64,000 nt of DNA from Coriobacteriaceae bacterium AM100-PB1-1D-6A (GCA_027660625.1 JAQDNC010000010.1:8203-72202); one strand, 5' to 3'; counted from the stretch's first letter, positions 1-9,165 are shown. Program-made: numbers and translations. The notes: generated by a model not told the origin, from the letters alone.

Positions 1-145
1 GCGACCTTTCGCGAAGCGGGACGTTGCAGTTCGTCTAAGTATAGACCGCCACCGCCGCAACGGCATGAAGCCGTGATAGATTAAGTTCATCGCAATGATT
101 TACGAATCGCCGCGCATGCCGGCGTGGGGCGCCCAAGGAGGCACT

Positions 146-400
146 ATGGAGTACGGATCGTTCCAGGCCGAGGAATTCGGCGACCTGCAGCGCCTGGTCG
201 ACGGACTATTTTACGACCGGCACGCCATCGACCGCCTGGATCTCATCGTGCAGGCCGAGATCTTGGACCTCGCGCCCGACCTCATGGAAATCGTGAACCT
301 ATTGCCGCCCGGCTACTACGACCGCCAATCGCTTTGCGACCAGCTCAACTCCGCCCTTGCCGCCCACGGCTGGGGCGCCGTCTACGGAACGGTGGAATAA
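146..400 (+). CDS. Small acidic hypothetical protein (84 aa)
   Basis: I do not recognise a family. The ATG at 146 is preferred over the upstream ATG at 95 because AAGGAGG sits 5 bases before it. The product is acidic, has no membrane segment or signal peptide, and ends in a Gly/Trp-containing tail. It is followed within 4 bases by a dispersed repeat and a bidirectional terminator shared with nhaA. Confidence 0.6.
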   Translation: MEYGSFQAEEFGDLQRLVDGLFYDRHAIDRLDLIVQAEILDLAPDLMEIVNLLPPGYYDRQSLCDQLNSALAAHGWGAVYGTVE

Positions 401-403
401 ACC

Positions 404-432
404 TAGTCATTTAAGAACGTCCCCATTGACTA
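404..432. repeat. Dispersed intergenic repeat, family A, copy 1
   Basis: TAGTCA and TGACTA flank a core containing AAGAACGTCCCC. A near-identical unit lies at 22147-22177 (core AGGAACGTCCCC) and a diverged one, inverted, at 24334-24356. All copies are intergenic. Confidence 0.65.
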
Positions 433-469
433 AAACGCCGCTTGTGATGGTGTCCACAGGCGGCGTTTT
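432..469. terminator. Bidirectional terminator between the 84-aa gene and nhaA
   Basis: AAAACGCCGC pairs with GCGGCGTTTT around an 18-base loop, giving A-rich and T-rich flanks in both directions. It lies between the converging ends of the 84-aa gene and nhaA. Confidence 0.75.
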
Positions 470-486
470 CAAACTTGTATATGCTT

Positions 487-1845
487 TTACTTGTCTTTGG
501 GCGCGGGGTGTTTGCAGACCACACTCATGTAGATCATACCGAGCACGGCAGCGGTGACCGAACCGGCAAGGATGGCGGCCTTGGCGGCCAGGACCTCAAA
601 CTGGGCCGTCGGGAAGGCAAGGCCGCTGATGAGGATCGACATGGTGAAGCCGATGCCGCCCAGAATGCCCACACCGGCAATCATGTGCCAGTTAACGTTA
701 TGCGGCAGCTCGCAGACCCTAAACTTAACCAGGGCAAACGTCATGCCAAAGATACCAATCGGCTTGCCCAGCAGCATGCCAAAGTACACGCCGAGCGTCA
801 CCGGATCGGTGAGCAGCGTGCTCATGTCCACGCCCACTAGGCGAACCTGTGCGTTCACGAACGCAAAGATCGGCAGAATCACAAAGTTGACCGGCGTGGA
901 GATCAGACGCTCCATGCGGATGAGCGGCGGGGTCACGCGGTGCATGACGCGCTCGACCCTGGTGGTCGAGACGGTAAAGTCATGCTGGCCCAGGATGTGT
1001 GCCTCGTCGTCGTAGCGGTCATCAAGCAGCGGCAGGCACTCGCCCAACCAATCGGTGAGGCTATCGAGCTTGACGCCGCACTTGGCCGGGATGGTAAAGG
1101 CCAAGATGACGCCGGCGAGCGTGGCATGTACGCCGCTCTTGAACATGCAGAACCACAACAGCAGACCCAGTACCGAATACGGGGCAAGGCGGTAATGCTG
1201 CGTCTTGTTGAGCCACACGAGCGCGCAGGTCACAAGCGCAGCGGCGCCCAACCAAAACGGATTGGGGCTCTGACCGTAGAAGATGGCGATGGCGGCGATG
1301 GAGATAAGGTCGTCGGCGATGGCGAGCGTCGAGAAGAACACGCGCACGCCGTTGGGCACGCGGTTGCCCAAAAGCGACAGCACGCCCAGCGCAAAGGCAA
1401 TATCGGTTGCCATGGGGATGGCCCAACCGTTGCGGGCGCCGGCATGGTTAAAGATCAGGTAGATGCAGGCGGGAACGACGACGCCGCCCACGGCCGCCAG
1501 CATGGGAAGCATGGCCTGACGCGGATTCTTGAGCTCGCCGACCGTCATCTCGTACTTAAGCTCAATGCCCACCAACAAAAAGAAAATCGCCATGAGGAAG
1601 TCGTTGACGAAAAGTTCAACGGTAAGACCGGCCGTAAGGTTGCCCAGACCCACATACAGCGGGGTCTCCAAAAAGTGATGGATGGCCTCGTAGGCATCGG
1701 TATTGGCGCAAATGACGGCGGCGATGGCGGCGATGACCATAACCGCGGCGGAAATCGTGCCGTTCTCGGCGATGCGCTCCCAAATGTCGTGACGTTCAAA
1801 GCGCTTGCGCTCACGGACGTTGAACAGCTGCTCGGTTGCTGCCAT
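487..1845 (-). CDS. nhaA: Na+/H+ antiporter NhaA
   Basis: An inner-membrane sodium/proton antiporter of the NhaA family, used in pH and sodium homeostasis. The 452-residue protein has about a dozen hydrophobic segments. It contains the family signature TLAIADDL with the paired aspartates at about residues 178-179, equivalent to the ion-binding Asp163/Asp164 of the E. coli protein. The N-terminus is about 40 residues longer than in E. coli and hydrophilic. AAAGGAG lies 6 bases before the ATG at 1845. It appears monocistronic. Confidence 0.95.
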   Translation of the reverse strand: MAATEQLFNVRERKRFERHDIWERIAENGTISAAVMVIAAIAAVICANTDAYEAIHHFLETPLYVGLGNLTAGLTVELFVNDFLMAIFFLLVGIELKYEMTVGELKNPRQAMLPMLAAVGGVVVPACIYLIFNHAGARNGWAIPMATDIAFALGVLSLLGNRVPNGVRVFFSTLAIADDLISIAAIAIFYGQSPNPFWLGAAALVTCALVWLNKTQHYRLAPYSVLGLLLWFCMFKSGVHATLAGVILAFTIPAKCGVKLDSLTDWLGECLPLLDDRYDDEAHILGQHDFTVSTTRVERVMHRVTPPLIRMERLISTPVNFVILPIFAFVNAQVRLVGVDMSTLLTDPVTLGVYFGMLLGKPIGIFGMTFALVKFRVCELPHNVNWHMIAGVGILGGIGFTMSILISGLAFPTAQFEVLAAKAAILAGSVTAAVLGMIYMSVVCKHPAPKDK

Positions 1846-2051
1846 GGGCGGCTCCTTTCACGGGAAAGCTCCCGTCTTAAAAAAGCACGGCCCGCCCAAG
1901 TGGCGGCGCCGCGCTCTAACGTATTACGCTTGCATCTAGCCTACCCTGCACGACAAGCACGCAGGCGTGGCCGAAAAGCGGAACCACAGGTTGAACATTA
2001 TTTGCTCAACGGCACGGGCACGCCTGTCCAAGAGACGACGCGGCGCATGCA

Positions 2052-2092
2052 CAAAAAACGACCGGAGCGCGGGGCGTCCGCGATCCGGTCGT
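2052..2092 (-). terminator. Terminator of ppaC
   Basis: ACGACCGGA and TCCGGTCGT form a 9-bp stem followed, on the minus strand, by a run of six T residues. It lies 20 bases beyond the ppaC stop codon. Confidence 0.8.
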
Positions 2093-2111
2093 GGCGTTTG
2101 GTCAACTAAAC

Positions 2112-3035
2112 CTAGCAGGCGGCCATGATGGGGGCAGCGACCTGCTTCTTACGGGAGAGGACGCCCGGCATCCAGACGCCGTCGTGCTCGTCGGCAATGC
2201 CCAGACCCTTCTGAGCAGCCTCGGTCTCGCCCTCGAGCAGGACCTGCGAGCCCTCCTCCATGATGTCGGTGATGCACAGGACAATGCCGTCGGCACCCTT
2301 CTCGGCGGCGTAGGCGCGCATGGCCTCGCGGATCTCGTCAATCATGCCAAGCGCACGGCTCTTGTCGACGGTCTCGTACTGGCCGATGAGCAGCTTCTTG
2401 CCGGCGGGCTCGAACATCTTGATGTCGTTGCCGACCATCTCGGCAGCGGTGAAGGAGCCGGACGGGCGGGTAAGGAAGACCTCCATGCCAAACTTGACCG
2501 GGTCGACGCCCACCTGCTCGCCGAGCTTGGCGGCGACGGCGCGGTCGACATCGGTGGTGGTGGGGCTCTTGAGCATGAGCGTGTCGGTCATCATGGCCGA
2601 AAGCAGCAGCTTGGCCTGGACGTCGGAAAGCTCAACGCCGAGCACGCCGGCGAGCTTGGTGACGATGGTGCAGCTGGAGCCCCAGGGCAGGCAGATGTAG
2701 TGCAGCGGGCCGGCGGTCTCGAAGTCGCCGATGCGGTGATGGTCGACAACACCAAAGACCGTGGCGTCCTTAAGGCCGGCGACGGACTGGGCGGACTCGT
2801 TGTGGTCGGTGAGGACGACGAGCTGACCGGCCTCGACGGACTCGATCACGCGGGGCTCGGCAATGCCGGCATCGGCGAGCAGCTTGGCGGACTCGGCCGG
2901 AAGCTGGCCCAGAGCGCAAGCCTCGTAGGTGTTGCCGGCATACTCAACCTGGTTAAGCAGCTGGGACAGGACGACGGCGCTCATGATGGCGTCGTTATCG
3001 GGGTTCTGGTGACCAAAGACAAGAACGTTTGCCAT
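2112..3035 (-). CDS. ppaC: Manganese-dependent inorganic pyrophosphatase (family II)
   Basis: Hydrolyses pyrophosphate to phosphate in the cytoplasm, pulling biosynthetic reactions forward. The 307-residue protein begins with the family II metal-binding motif GHQNPDNDA and carries the DHH motif (VVDHHR) near residue 100, followed by the C-terminal DHHA2-type domain. Length matches the family (about 305-310). There are no CBS regulatory domains. It appears monocistronic, with its own terminator. Confidence 0.93.
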   Translation of the reverse strand: MANVLVFGHQNPDNDAIMSAVVLSQLLNQVEYAGNTYEACALGQLPAESAKLLADAGIAEPRVIESVEAGQLVVLTDHNESAQSVAGLKDATVFGVVDHHRIGDFETAGPLHYICLPWGSSCTIVTKLAGVLGVELSDVQAKLLLSAMMTDTLMLKSPTTTDVDRAVAAKLGEQVGVDPVKFGMEVFLTRPSGSFTAAEMVGNDIKMFEPAGKKLLIGQYETVDKSRALGMIDEIREAMRAYAAEKGADGIVLCITDIMEEGSQVLLEGETEAAQKGLGIADEHDGVWMPGVLSRKKQVAAPIMAAC

Positions 3036-3156
3036 GGATATCCTCCACTTGATATGTGTACTTGGACGTAGCTATGGTAGCACGCCGATGCCGAGCCTTC
3101 GCAGACGGAAGGGCCACGGCATATTTTGTGGCAGGTATGGGGGCCAAGGCTGTCCC

Positions 3157-3199
3157 TTTTGCACCATGTTGGTGCAAAGTAACCTGACCCCCTTGCACC
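3157..3199. repeat. Dispersed intergenic repeat, family D, copy 1
   Basis: TTTGCACCA, a 3-base loop, then TGGTGCAAA forms a perfect hairpin. It continues into GTAACCTGACCCC. The reverse complement of GGTGCAAAGTAACCTGACCC recurs with one mismatch at 13302-13334. Confidence 0.6.
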
Positions 3200-3201
3200 A
3201 G

Positions 3202-4155
3202 CTATTTACCGGCGGCGCGCAGGGCTACGTAGGCGGCACCGATGATGCCGGCGTCGTTTCCGAGCGAAGCGACCTTAATGGGCGTCTCGCGCGAGGCGGA
3301 AAGCGCGTAGCGCTGGAAGTGCTCGCGAACCTTATCGAGGTAGACATCGGCCGAAGCGGACGCGCCGCCACCGATCAGGAACATCTCGGGGTCGACCACG
3401 TTGGCGATAAGCGCCAGGGCGCGGCCAAGGTAGTCAGCCATGGTATCAGCAGCTGCCAGCGCGAGCTTGTCGCCCTCGCGGCAGGCCTGGAACACGTCCT
3501 TGGAATCGGAGGGGCCGGTGAGCTCGATGGGCTCGACGCCCGCCTTCTTGCACTCGGCCAGGTAATTGCTCACCACGCCGGTGGCGCTGGAATACTGCTC
3601 CAGGTGGCCATGGCCGCCACAGCCGCAGGTGCGCTCCTCGGCCGGGTTCAGGCACATGTGGCCAATCTCGCCGCCGGCACCCACAACGCCCGATACCACG
3701 TCGCCGTTAACGATAACGCCGCCGCCCACGCCGGTACCGATGGTGACCATCACCACGTTCTGCACGCCCTTGGCAGAACCGAGCCAGGCCTCGCCCATGG
3801 CGGCGGCGTTGGCATCGTTCTCATACTTAACGACCGCATCAGGGCAGTGCTCCTGGATGGCGATCTTGAGCTCGGGCAGGTTAATGGCAATGTTGGCCTT
3901 GACCTTGGCATCGCCCGACGCCGGGATGGGGCACGGAACGGCCAGGCCAATGCCTGCCACAAAGGCGCGCGGAATCTGCGCCTTAGCGACCACCTGGTCG
4001 ATAGCCTCGGTCACCGCGGCAAAGCCCGCAGCGTCAACGATGGGAGGCGTGGGCACGCTGGCCTTGGCCAGCAGATTGCCGTCCTCATCGAACAGGCCCT
4101 CCTTAACCGAAGTGCCGCCGACGTCGATGCCGATGTAGTACTGCTTGGGTTCCAT
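3202..4155 (-). CDS. ROK-family glucokinase-like sugar kinase
   Basis: Predicted to phosphorylate glucose or a related hexose with ATP. The 317-residue protein opens with the phosphate-binding loop GIDVGGTSVKEG and has the second loop GTGVGGG. The ROK zinc motif is present but altered: it reads CGCGGHGHLE, so the usual third cysteine before LE is histidine. The start is placed at the ATG at 4155 (GAAAGGTGGG just upstream) because the upstream extension overlaps repeat C. Its position next to the beta-glucoside PTS operon fits a role on released glucose. It could be a general ROK kinase rather than a true glucokinase. Confidence 0.85.
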   Translation of the reverse strand: MEPKQYYIGIDVGGTSVKEGLFDEDGNLLAKASVPTPPIVDAAGFAAVTEAIDQVVAKAQIPRAFVAGIGLAVPCPIPASGDAKVKANIAINLPELKIAIQEHCPDAVVKYENDANAAAMGEAWLGSAKGVQNVVMVTIGTGVGGGVIVNGDVVSGVVGAGGEIGHMCLNPAEERTCGCGGHGHLEQYSSATGVVSNYLAECKKAGVEPIELTGPSDSKDVFQACREGDKLALAAADTMADYLGRALALIANVVDPEMFLIGGGASASADVYLDKVREHFQRYALSASRETPIKVASLGNDAGIIGAAYVALRAAGK

Positions 4156-4209
4156 GGGGGCCCACCTTTCTCGTTTAAACATTGCCTGTATGGTACCGCT
4201 CCCAAAGCA

Positions 4210-4250
4210 AAAACCTACCAAAAAGGGACAGGTTTGTTTTGGCAGGTTTT
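4210..4250. repeat. Dispersed intergenic repeat, family C, copy 1 (hairpin)
   Basis: AAAACCTACCAAAA pairs with TTTTGGCAGGTTTT around GGGACAGGTTTG. The GGTTTGTTTTGGCAGGTT unit recurs as both arms of the element at 8107-8186. Confidence 0.6.
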
Positions 4251-4300
4251 ATCTGGGAAAACGCGCGGCACCAGCCAACAGGTCGCGTAAGCCTTCGCCA

Positions 4301-4337
4301 AAAACAAAAAGCGCCGAGAGGCGGAGGCTCCCGGCGC
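4301..4337 (-). terminator. Terminator of the beta-glucoside PTS operon
   Basis: GCGCCG and CGGCGC form the outer stem of a hairpin followed on the minus strand by TTTTTGTTTTT. It lies about 60 bases beyond the EIIA stop codon. Confidence 0.75.
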
Positions 4338-4396
4338 CCGTGAAAGGGACTGTATTGTCTGTTGGACTGCACGGTCCGTCGCGGCGATAACGCCGG

Positions 4397-4729
4397 CTAG
4401 GCCTTCAGTGCCTGCAGCCGCTTGTGGACCTCGATGAGCTCCGTCGCCATGACGCGCATGGTCTCGGTGCCTGCCATCTGGTCCTCGGCATGCAGCAGAA
4501 TCAGCGGGGCCTCGCCGTTACGCTCGCCGTTGGCCTCCTTCTTCAGAAGCCCCATGTGAACATCGTGGCCACCGTTATAGGCCTCGTCGCCCTGCTTGAT
4601 AAGCTCCTCGGCGGCGTCAAAATCGCCCTCCTTGGCCTTTTGCACGGCATTGATGTACATGCTCTTGGCGGTACCGACGTAGCTGATGATCTCGAAGCAG
4701 GTCATCTGCAGTTCGTTCATATCCTCCAT
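4397..4729 (-). CDS. PTS lactose/cellobiose-type EIIA component
   Basis: Relays phosphate from HPr to the partner EIIB. The 110-residue all-helical protein has the lactose/cellobiose EIIA active-site context LLHAEDQMAGT, whose histidine is the phosphorylated residue. Several starts are possible: GTG at 4738, ATG at 4729 and ATG at 4720. The ATG at 4729 is chosen because TAGGTG, overlapping the EIIB stop, is well spaced. It is the last gene of the leftward operon GH1-EIIC-EIIB-EIIA. Confidence 0.9.
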   Translation of the reverse strand: MEDMNELQMTCFEIISYVGTAKSMYINAVQKAKEGDFDAAEELIKQGDEAYNGGHDVHMGLLKKEANGERNGEAPLILLHAEDQMAGTETMRVMATELIEVHKRLQALKA

Positions 4730-4738
4730 GCGGAGCAC

Positions 4739-5041
4739 CTAGCCCATCACGCTGACGCAGTGGTCGATGATGCCGGCAGCGTTCATGCGGCCGTAGTCGA
4801 CCATGTTGATGACCTCGACCGGAAAACGACCGGCGGCCTCCTTCTCAAAATCGCCCTTGGTGTAGCCGATCTGCGGACCAAGCAGCAACATGTCGCACTC
4901 GTCCAGGTGATCGTGGGCCTCGTTCATGGGACGAGCCTCGACCTCAATATCCAGACCACGGTTTGCAACCTCGGCCTGCATCTTCTGGACCAGCAGGCTC
5001 GTGGACATGCCGGCATTGCAGCAGAGCATGATCTTCTTCAT
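4739..5041 (-). CDS. PTS lactose/cellobiose-type EIIB component
   Basis: Accepts phosphate from EIIA and passes it to the sugar during transport. The 100-residue protein has the signature CNAGMSTS, whose first cysteine (residue 8) is the phosphocysteine. A strong AAGGAGG precedes the ATG. A 160-base spacer containing a strong hairpin separates it from the EIIC gene upstream. Confidence 0.92.
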   Translation of the reverse strand: MKKIMLCCNAGMSTSLLVQKMQAEVANRGLDIEVEARPMNEAHDHLDECDMLLLGPQIGYTKGDFEKEAAGRFPVEVINMVDYGRMNAAGIIDHCVSVMG

Positions 5042-5142
5042 GGTTTCCTCCTTATAACTGCGCGGCGCGCAGACGACAACTGGTTGTATTCCTTGCGGCT
5101 ATTGTGCCCGCTCCCCTGTATCTTTACGCAAGGGAGAGAGCC

Positions 5143-5173
5143 GCGGGCACCGGCACCGCGTACCGGCGCCCGC
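5143..5173 (-). promoter_or_regulatory. Intercistronic hairpin between EIIC and EIIB
   Basis: GCGGGCGCCGG pairs with CCGGTGCCCGC with one wobble around a 9-base loop on the operon strand. No T-run follows, so it is more likely an mRNA processing or stabilising element that sets EIIC versus EIIB/EIIA levels than a terminator. Confidence 0.45.
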
Positions 5174-5202
5174 AAAGGTGAAAGGGACGAACGTTAGGCG
5201 TT

Positions 5203-6546
5203 CTACTCGGCGAGAGCCTCCTGCTTGGCGATTGCCTTCTCGGAAATCTTCATAAAGGGCAGGTAGACGGCCATGCCAATGACAATCTCGAGAGCCTGCC
5301 ACACGCCGGCGCGCCAGTCAAAGCCCGTAGCGAGCAGGGCATTGATGACGGGAGGCATGGTCCAGGGCACCTGGGCGATGCAGGGGCTGATGATGCCTGC
5401 GCAGGTAAGGCCATAGGTGATGCCGATGAACAGATCGGGAAGAAGGACGAACGGGATCATGAGCGGCAGGTTGTACACGATGGGGTAACCGTAGATAACC
5501 GGCTCGTTGATGTTGAACAGACCAGGCAGGATAGCCATCTTGGAAACGGTCTCGGAAGCCTTGTTCTTGGAGAACAGGAGCGTGTCGAGCAGAAGCATGA
5601 GGGTGCAGCCCGAGCCGCCGATGAGGGCGAAGCTGTTAACGATCTGCATGTTCATGTAGTGATCGGGCTGGATGGTGCCACCGGCGGCAAAGGTAGCCAT
5701 GTTGTCGACGATGAGCATGGTCAGGATCGGCTCGACGGTAGCGCCAGAGATGGTGGACTGGTGAATACCGACGCAGAACAGCAGGTTAGCAAGGGTGTAG
5801 ATGAGGATAACAGCCCACGGACCGGCGTTCATGATGCTCTTGAGCGGGTTGGAGATGCACGTGGAGATGATGGTGCACAGATCGGTGCCGGCGCACACGG
5901 CGAGCAGGGCTGCGGCAAGAGCGAAGATCGCGAGGTTGAGCAGCATCGGGATCATGACGTTGAAGGAGTTGGAGACCGCGGGAGGCACGCCCTCGCCCAG
6001 CTTAACCTTGAGCTTCTCGACGCCAGAAATCTTGATGAAGAGCGAGACGGAAAGCAGGGCGATGATAATAGCCGAGAACAGACCGTTGGTGCCGGTGTTG
6101 GCAGTCGAAAGGGCGCCCGTGACCTCGGCGGAGGTGATCTTGTCGGTGAGCAGCGGGCTCGTGGCGGCAAGCGAGGCGGTGATCTGCTGCGGCATCATGA
6201 TGACGAAAGCAGAGATAGCGACGACCACGCAAGCGAGCGGGTTATCGAAACGCTTGTTCTTAGCGAGGCTGTAGCCAATCAATCCGGCCAAGATAATGGC
6301 AGAGACGTTGAGGGTGCCCAGCGTAATTGCCGAACCCCACGTCTGAAGGTTGGCAAGGCCCGCCGCATCGAGCGGGAACAGAGGGAACACGACGTTGTTA
6401 ATAAGAACCGCGATACCCGCAAGGATATAGAGCGGCGTGATGGTCGCGAAGGCGTCACGCAGGGAACGCAGGTGAACCTGGTTTCCCACCTTCGCAGAGA
6501 CCTCGGCAAACTTGTCGAGGAAGCTCTTTCCGTTGTCACTGGCCAT
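5203..6546 (-). CDS. PTS cellobiose/beta-glucoside-type EIIC permease
   Basis: The membrane channel of the lactose/cellobiose PTS family, predicted to import a beta-glucoside with concomitant phosphorylation. The 447-residue protein has about ten hydrophobic segments and family features such as the GIHQSTISG loop, the ELIINEPVIYG-like segment (here NINEPVIYG) and IPFVLLPDLF. TAGGAG precedes the ATG by 6 bases. It sits 120 bases downstream of the GH1 gene in the same operon. Confidence 0.92.
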   Translation of the reverse strand: MASDNGKSFLDKFAEVSAKVGNQVHLRSLRDAFATITPLYILAGIAVLINNVVFPLFPLDAAGLANLQTWGSAITLGTLNVSAIILAGLIGYSLAKNKRFDNPLACVVVAISAFVIMMPQQITASLAATSPLLTDKITSAEVTGALSTANTGTNGLFSAIIIALLSVSLFIKISGVEKLKVKLGEGVPPAVSNSFNVMIPMLLNLAIFALAAALLAVCAGTDLCTIISTCISNPLKSIMNAGPWAVILIYTLANLLFCVGIHQSTISGATVEPILTMLIVDNMATFAAGGTIQPDHYMNMQIVNSFALIGGSGCTLMLLLDTLLFSKNKASETVSKMAILPGLFNINEPVIYGYPIVYNLPLMIPFVLLPDLFIGITYGLTCAGIISPCIAQVPWTMPPVINALLATGFDWRAGVWQALEIVIGMAVYLPFMKISEKAIAKQEALAE

Positions 6547-6666
6547 GATTGCTCCTAACTTTCAAATCCGGCCTTTTCCTATGCGCACGGTGGTCTGTCG
6601 CCCTCTGCCACCAGATGTGCCATGTGTTGCGCGCAGCGGCGCGCGGTCTGGGCGTTCGCCCGTTCG

Positions 6667-8067
6667 CTAATCAACCACGTGAGTCGTGGCGACCTGCTTG
6701 AGCCAAGCTGCCGACTTCTTAAGGCGGCGCTTGTAGCCGTCCATAAGGTCGACCTCGACAAAACCGTAACGGTTCTTAAAGGCATTCGCCCAAGACCAGT
6801 TATCGATGACGGCCCAATAATGGTATCCACGGCACTTGGCGCCCTCGGCAATTGCCTTGGCAACCCACTCCAGGTGCTGGCGTACAAAGTCGACGCGGTA
6901 GTCATCCTGGATGGTTCCTTCGGCGTCTCGGTTCTTGTATTCGTCCATGATGCCGATGCCGTTCTCGGAAACGAACCACTCAAGATCGGGGTAGTTCTTA
7001 GCGCAGTCCATGCCAAAGTCGTAGAGGCCCTGCGGGTAGATCTCCCAGCCGCGGCTCTCGTTCATAACGGCGTCGGGCCACACGTACTCGTCGGCAAAGT
7101 GCGGCAGACCGTACTGGTCGATCTTGCTCGCCGGCGCCTGAACGCGCGTGGGGTGGTAGTAGTTGCAACCGAGCCAGTCGACAACACCCTGCTTAAGAAT
7201 CTCTTGGTCGCCGGCACGGAACGGAAGCTTAACGCCGCCCTCGGCCAGGCTGTCGAGCACGTCGGCGGGAAGCTCGCCCTTGGTAATGAGGTCGAGCCAC
7301 CAGCGGTTGTTGATGCCGCTGGTCATACGCACGGCCTCGAGGTCCGCCTCGCTGGGGTTCTCCTTGGTGTAGACCGGGGTAAAGCAGTTGATCATGCCGA
7401 TCTTGGCATCGGCGCGAATAGCGCCCTCGTCATAGGCGCGACGATAGTTGGCCACGGCCAGCGCGTGCGCCAGCGAGATGTGATACTGCACGGTGCGGGC
7501 GCGGTTGAAGTCGTGGAGCTGCGGGAACCACACGCCCTCCTGATAGCGCTGCTCGGGCTCGACGATGGGCTCGTTAAAGGTGAACCAGTACTTAATCTCC
7601 TGGCCAAACTCGTGGAAGGCGACGTCGGCGTAATGTGCGTAAGCCTCGACAACCTCACGGCTCTCCCAGCCGCCACGGTTAAAGAGGTAGGTGGGCATGT
7701 CAAAGTGGTACAAGTTGACAAACGGCTCCAAGCCGGCTTCGCGAGAGGCGCGGAACAACTCGTGATACCACGCGGCACCTTCCTCGTTGAGGTTGCCGTC
7801 GGCATCGAGCAGACGGCTCCACTGGATGGAAGTGCGATAGGTATCCAGACCCAAGTCCTTCAAAATGCGAAGGTCTTCCTGGTACTTGGCCATAAAGTCA
7901 TTGCCGGCGTAAGAGCCAACGCGGTTGTAGAACGAACCCAGATCCTGGATGGACCAGGTGTCCCACAGGTTCTCGAGCTTGCCGCCCTGGTTCCACTGAC
8001 CCTCAGTCTGCGGGCCGGACATAGCAGCGCCAAAGAAGAAGTCGTTGGGCAGCTGATACTGTGCCAT
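6667..8067 (-). CDS. GH1 6-phospho-beta-glucosidase
   Basis: Predicted to hydrolyse the phosphorylated beta-glucoside delivered by the downstream PTS. The 466-residue single-domain GH1 enzyme has the acid/base motif TFNEP (glutamate at about residue 166) and the nucleophile motif SENG near residue 375. Length fits GH1. The ATG at 8067 is preferred to the TTG at 8070 (GCGAGG upstream). The 6-phospho specificity is inferred from the PTS context. Confidence 0.9.
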   Translation of the reverse strand: MAQYQLPNDFFFGAAMSGPQTEGQWNQGGKLENLWDTWSIQDLGSFYNRVGSYAGNDFMAKYQEDLRILKDLGLDTYRTSIQWSRLLDADGNLNEEGAAWYHELFRASREAGLEPFVNLYHFDMPTYLFNRGGWESREVVEAYAHYADVAFHEFGQEIKYWFTFNEPIVEPEQRYQEGVWFPQLHDFNRARTVQYHISLAHALAVANYRRAYDEGAIRADAKIGMINCFTPVYTKENPSEADLEAVRMTSGINNRWWLDLITKGELPADVLDSLAEGGVKLPFRAGDQEILKQGVVDWLGCNYYHPTRVQAPASKIDQYGLPHFADEYVWPDAVMNESRGWEIYPQGLYDFGMDCAKNYPDLEWFVSENGIGIMDEYKNRDAEGTIQDDYRVDFVRQHLEWVAKAIAEGAKCRGYHYWAVIDNWSWANAFKNRYGFVEVDLMDGYKRRLKKSAAWLKQVATTHVVD

Positions 8068-8106
8068 CAAAGTCCTCGCTTTCGTGTTCTAGAGCTTCCG
8101 GTTGGA

Positions 8107-8186
8107 GACGGGTTTGCTTTGGCAGGTTATCCGGCGCGGGCGCGCACCGGCCATACCGATATCCAACCCGCCAAAACAAAACCGTC
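8107..8186. repeat. Family C repeat element forming a long hairpin upstream of the GH1 gene
   Basis: GGGTTTGCTTTGGCAGGTT on the left is matched by the inverted AACCCGCCAAAACAAAACC on the right around about 30 bases, with GATATC-like sequences inside the arms. It lies in the 5' leader of the GH1 operon if the promoter at 8235-8262 is used. Confidence 0.6.
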
Positions 8187-8234
8187 CCCAAACGGTCGAT
8201 CCTGTTGTGCGGAAGGATTCCGTTCGTTGCTTAA

Positions 8235-8262
8235 ACTATAGCGCTCTAATTTTAAAAGTAAA
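8235..8262 (-). promoter_or_regulatory. Candidate promoter of the beta-glucoside operon
   Basis: On the minus strand TTTACT and TATAGT are spaced by 16 bases in an AT-rich stretch. It would give a leader of roughly 160 bases that includes the family C hairpin. The remainder of the 8071-8371 gap is AT-rich and must also hold the gntR promoter. Confidence 0.4.
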
Positions 8263-8371
8263 GCGTCTTTTTCTTTTTTCTTTCTCGAACTTCTTAGATA
8301 AAAGTAATATGGATGCCCTGTTGAGGGTTATACTTACTTTTTGTATTCATATATGTTGGAAAGGAGGTTCC

Positions 8372-9091
8372 ATGATTCCCAAATACGAGGCGATAGCTGC
8401 AGATATTCGTCGAAGTATCGAGGATGGCGCTCTTAAACCGGGCGACAAGCTTCCCACCGTCGTTGAGTTCTGCGAGCTCTATAGCGTTTCCAAAATCACC
8501 GTCAAACGAGCTATCGAGCAAATCACCGAGGAAGGTCTTATTACCAGCCGTCGTGGATCGGGTACCTACGTTAAGGACACGGCGGGGCTTCCCGGCCAGG
8601 CGTTTTTCCAGGGCAAAAACGACCGTGCCCAGGGTTTTTCGTATGAGCACCGCGGGGAGAAGGTGACCTCGGTGGTCTACGATTTCTCGATTGTTAATCC
8701 ACCAGCGGACATCGCAGCCCAGCTGGGAATTGCCGAGGATGACTTTGCCTATCACATCGTGCGCGTGCGTCAGGCCGATGAGAAGCCCATCGTTATCGAG
8801 TACACCTACATGCCGCTCGAGCTGATTCCAGGCCTTAAAAAGAAGGACCTGTACGGATCGGTCTACCGCTTTATCCGCGAGCAATGCGGGCTGAAGATTT
8901 CGAGCTTCCACCGCACCATTCGCGCCGTGGCAGCAACCGAGGAAGAAGCCGATCGCCTGGACACCAAACCTGGCTCTCCCCTGCTCGAGCTCACCCAGAT
9001 TGGCTTTTTGGACAGCGGCGCGGCCTTTGAGTATTCGGTCTCGCGCAACGTTGGCGACCGCTTTGAGTTGCACAACGTAACGTTGGCATAG
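8372..9091 (+). CDS. GntR/UTRA-family transcriptional regulator
   Basis: A likely effector-responsive repressor of the divergent beta-glucoside operon. The 239-residue protein has an N-terminal winged-helix domain (about residues 1-70, with PGDKLPTVVEFCELYSVSK) and a C-terminal UTRA ligand-binding domain, as in BglR and TreR. The ATG at 8372 is supported by AAGGAGG 7 bases upstream. Phosphorylated sugars are the usual ligands of this subfamily; that is inference here. Confidence 0.88.
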   Translation: MIPKYEAIAADIRRSIEDGALKPGDKLPTVVEFCELYSVSKITVKRAIEQITEEGLITSRRGSGTYVKDTAGLPGQAFFQGKNDRAQGFSYEHRGEKVTSVVYDFSIVNPPADIAAQLGIAEDDFAYHIVRVRQADEKPIVIEYTYMPLELIPGLKKKDLYGSVYRFIREQCGLKISSFHRTIRAVAATEEEADRLDTKPGSPLLELTQIGFLDSGAAFEYSVSRNVGDRFELHNVTLA

Positions 9092-9165
9092 GTTTTTGTA
9101 GTCATCCGGGCGCTCGCTTTGAACAGTTTTACGCAGCGGCCGCGCAACACCATGGGGGTATGAAC

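Noticed and set aside
2091..3071. Long plus-strand open frame opposite ppaC
   Set aside because: High-GC antisense shadow; the minus strand encodes a clear family II pyrophosphatase.
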